The notes under the pieces were generated by a model. That model was not told the DNA's origin. It worked only from the letters and a program-made list of their open reading frames with translations, and ran no database searches. A DNA stretch of 64,000 bases. Origin: CAZMCT01 sp964564785 (lineage in GTDB: Bacteria > Planctomycetota > Phycisphaerae > UBA1845 > Fen-1342). Shown one piece after another: positions 62,721-64,000 of the stretch. Each line of letters begins with the position of its first letter. Position 1 is the first letter of the stretch. The stretch lies in contig CAZMCT010000004.1 of assembly GCA_964564785.1 (NCBI GenBank), positions 6,275 to 70,274 of the forward strand, read 5' to 3'. The translations under genes and the position numbers were made by a program.

Positions 62721-64000
62721 AGAGCGATCGCGTCAGCGAGCTGTATCACGGCCGGATCCTCGACAAATACAACCAGCAGGTCTGCCGCGAGCGGGTGCAC
62801 TGGATGTGCCGCCAGGTCCGCGGGGCGCGGGTACTGGATTTCGGCTGTTCTCAGGGCATCGCCGCGCTCCTGCTCGGCCGCGAAGGCTACGAGGTGCTCG
62901 GCGTCGATATCGACCCGACGTTGATCGCGGAGGCGCAGCAGGCGCTCGCGGGCGAAACCGACTACGTGCGCGCGAAGGTCCGCTTCGAGCCGGTGACGGC
63001 GGGCCCGCTGCCGTTGCCGGACGCGAGCTTCGACACCATTCTCTTCGGCGAGGTGCTCGAGCACCTTGCGCATCCCGAGGCGGTGCTGGCGGAGCTACAG
63101 CGCGTCTGCCGGCCGGAGGGGCGGCTGGTCATCACCACGCCCTTCGGGGTGCTGCGACACCCGGACCATTACGCCACGTACTACCTGGATCGCTTCGTGG
63201 CCACCGTCGCGCCATATTTCGCCCTTTGCGAGCTGGAGGTCCAGAACAAGTACATCCACTGCCTGGCGATCAACCGGCCGGCCGAGACGCCCGCGGCCGT
63301 CGCCGCGCCGGAGCGGCTCCTGCGGTTGAGCGCGGCGGCGTTCGAGGCGGCCGAGCGGAAATACCTCGAGCGCTGGGACGCGCTTCGCGAGCAGTATCGG
63401 GCACAGCGGGCACGCTTCAAACTCCAGCGGAGCAAGCTCGCCGAAGCGCGTCAACAGGCAGCGGCTGCACAAAAGAGCCTGGTGGCGGCGCGGCGCGCCG
63501 AACGCGAGAAGTACCAACAGCTTCTGGACCGGTTGCAGGTGGAGCGCGAGGAGACCCTGTGGGTCGAGCGGCGCCGGCACGAAGAGGCGCGCAAGGAGAT
63601 TCTCCGGCAGCACGCGGCCTCAGCCGCCCGGCGGGATGCGGAGCACGCGACCAAGCTCCAGGCGCTCGAGCGGCAATTGCGCGACGTCCGCCGCCAGCTC
63701 GAGGCGGAGCAGGCGGCCGCGGCCGCAGCCGCAGCGGACCGCGAACTACTCCGGGCGCGGCTGCGGCGGCAGCGCGACCAGCTCGAATACGCGCGCTTGG
63801 AGCTGGACCTGCGGGAGCGGGAGGTGCGCTACCAGCTCGGTGACAAGCTCGTCACGGCGTATTACCACCCGGCGGAGCTGATTCGGCTGCCGATCGAGCT
63901 GGTGCGTCTGTTCCGCCAGGGCCGCCGACAGCAGCGCGCCAGAGAACAGCAGTTCCAGACCGAAACGCGGCTGCTGCGGGGAACGGACCCGCAGCACGCG
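62717..64000 (+). CDS. methyltransferase with long C-terminal coiled coil, WbdD-like layout (cut by window edge)
   Basis: 428 codons to the edge. ATG overlaps the ATPase stop as ATGA. Residues 1-190 are a class I SAM methyltransferase: RVLDFGCSQGIAALLLG near 38-54, GVDIDPTLIAEA, and FGEVLEHLAHPEAVLAELQR near 110. From about 203 to 390 the sequence is a charged heptad-repeat rod (RAQRARFKLQRSKLAEARQQ), then HPAELIRLPIELVRLFRQ, a possible membrane-facing helix. The layout recalls WbdD of E. coli O8/O9a, whose coiled coil sets glycan chain length and whose transferase caps the chain, next to Wzm/Wzt. Inference from layout; the C-terminus is not seen. Confidence 0.8.
   Translation, partial: MKSDRVSELYHGRILDKYNQQVCRERVHWMCRQVRGARVLDFGCSQGIAALLLGREGYEVLGVDIDPTLIAEAQQALAGETDYVRAKVRFEPVTAGPLPLPDASFDTILFGEVLEHLAHPEAVLAELQRVCRPEGRLVITTPFGVLRHPDHYATYYLDRFVATVAPYFALCELEVQNKYIHCLAINRPAETPAAVAAPERLLRLSAAAFEAAERKYLERWDALREQYRAQRARFKLQRSKLAEARQQAAAAQKSLVAARRAEREKYQQLLDRLQVEREETLWVERRRHEEARKEILRQHAASAARRDAEHATKLQALERQLRDVRRQLEAEQAAAAAAAADRELLRARLRRQRDQLEYARLELDLREREVRYQLGDKLVTAYYHPAELIRLPIELVRLFRQGRRQQRAREQQFQTETRLLRGTDPQHA

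Overview
The window is about 64 kb of GC-rich DNA with 45-nt-scale assembly-gap evidence of draft or metagenome origin (an N run at 49702-49745). It most likely comes from a planctomycete or a close relative. The evidence is the DUF1549/DUF1553 plus DUF1501 pair with a pre-peptidase C-terminal protein behind it (23.3-28.6 kb), a HYExAFE-type protein, a secreted tricorn protease, and Gram-negative envelope genes (kdsB, lipoproteins, an O-antigen-type ABC exporter). There is no 16S rRNA, tRNA, CRISPR array, prophage or transposase that I can recognise. The assignment is inference from gene content.

Layout. 0-5.7 kb: a Ycf46-like AAA ATPase cut by the left edge, a secreted HExxH metalloprotease, a compact RNA-like element with a Rho-independent terminator, and a GT-C membrane glycosyltransferase. 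6.1-7.5 kb: a decayed secreted-protein gene between imperfect inverted repeats. 7.7-12.5 kb: a four-gene amino-sugar/acyl operon (nagB, a GlmU-like bifunctional enzyme, an acyl carrier protein, an ADP-forming acyl-CoA synthetase). 12.7-19.5 kb: an interrupted thioredoxin-DUF3738 gene, then a PLP decarboxylase, GT4 and EamA operon, and a coiled-coil protein. 19.8-23.2 kb: HYExAFE protein, then kdsB and a divergent pyrG. 23.3-31.9 kb: the planctomycete DUF1549/DUF1501/PPC cassette ending in a RidA-like protein, a patatin lipoprotein and dut. 31.9-46.1 kb: mostly minus-strand housekeeping operons (rarA, folate cyclo-ligase, nadB, yhcH, a GT39-like enzyme; purM, a gluzincin lipoprotein, a stand-alone tRNA-binding domain). 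46.3-57.8 kb: GH38 mannosidase and ROK kinase, then a peptide-use cluster (tricorn protease, pepT, two POT/MFS transporters). 57.9-64 kb: a surface-polysaccharide locus with wecB, methyltransferases, a lyase remnant, and Wzm/Wzt-like ABC exporter genes followed by a methyltransferase with a long coiled coil, cut by the right edge.

How the parts fit. UDP-GlcNAc-forming genes, kdsB with pyrG (CTP supply for CMP-Kdo), wecB and the ABC exporter all point to envelope polysaccharide synthesis. Tricorn, PepT, M42 peptidase and POT transporters point to peptide scavenging. Spaces between genes carry several families of short repeats: triloop hairpins, (GGGAAnn) heptads able to form G-quadruplexes, and GGGATCGA/GGAGAGCGCGG boxes. 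Some of these run into gene 3' ends. Several genes lack a Shine-Dalgarno sequence and have a TAnnnT box 6-7 nt before the start codon, so leaderless transcription is likely. The most unusual item is at 4022-4148: a 16-nt complement of the 16S rRNA 3' end, a six-residue reading frame, mutually exclusive hairpins and a terminator.
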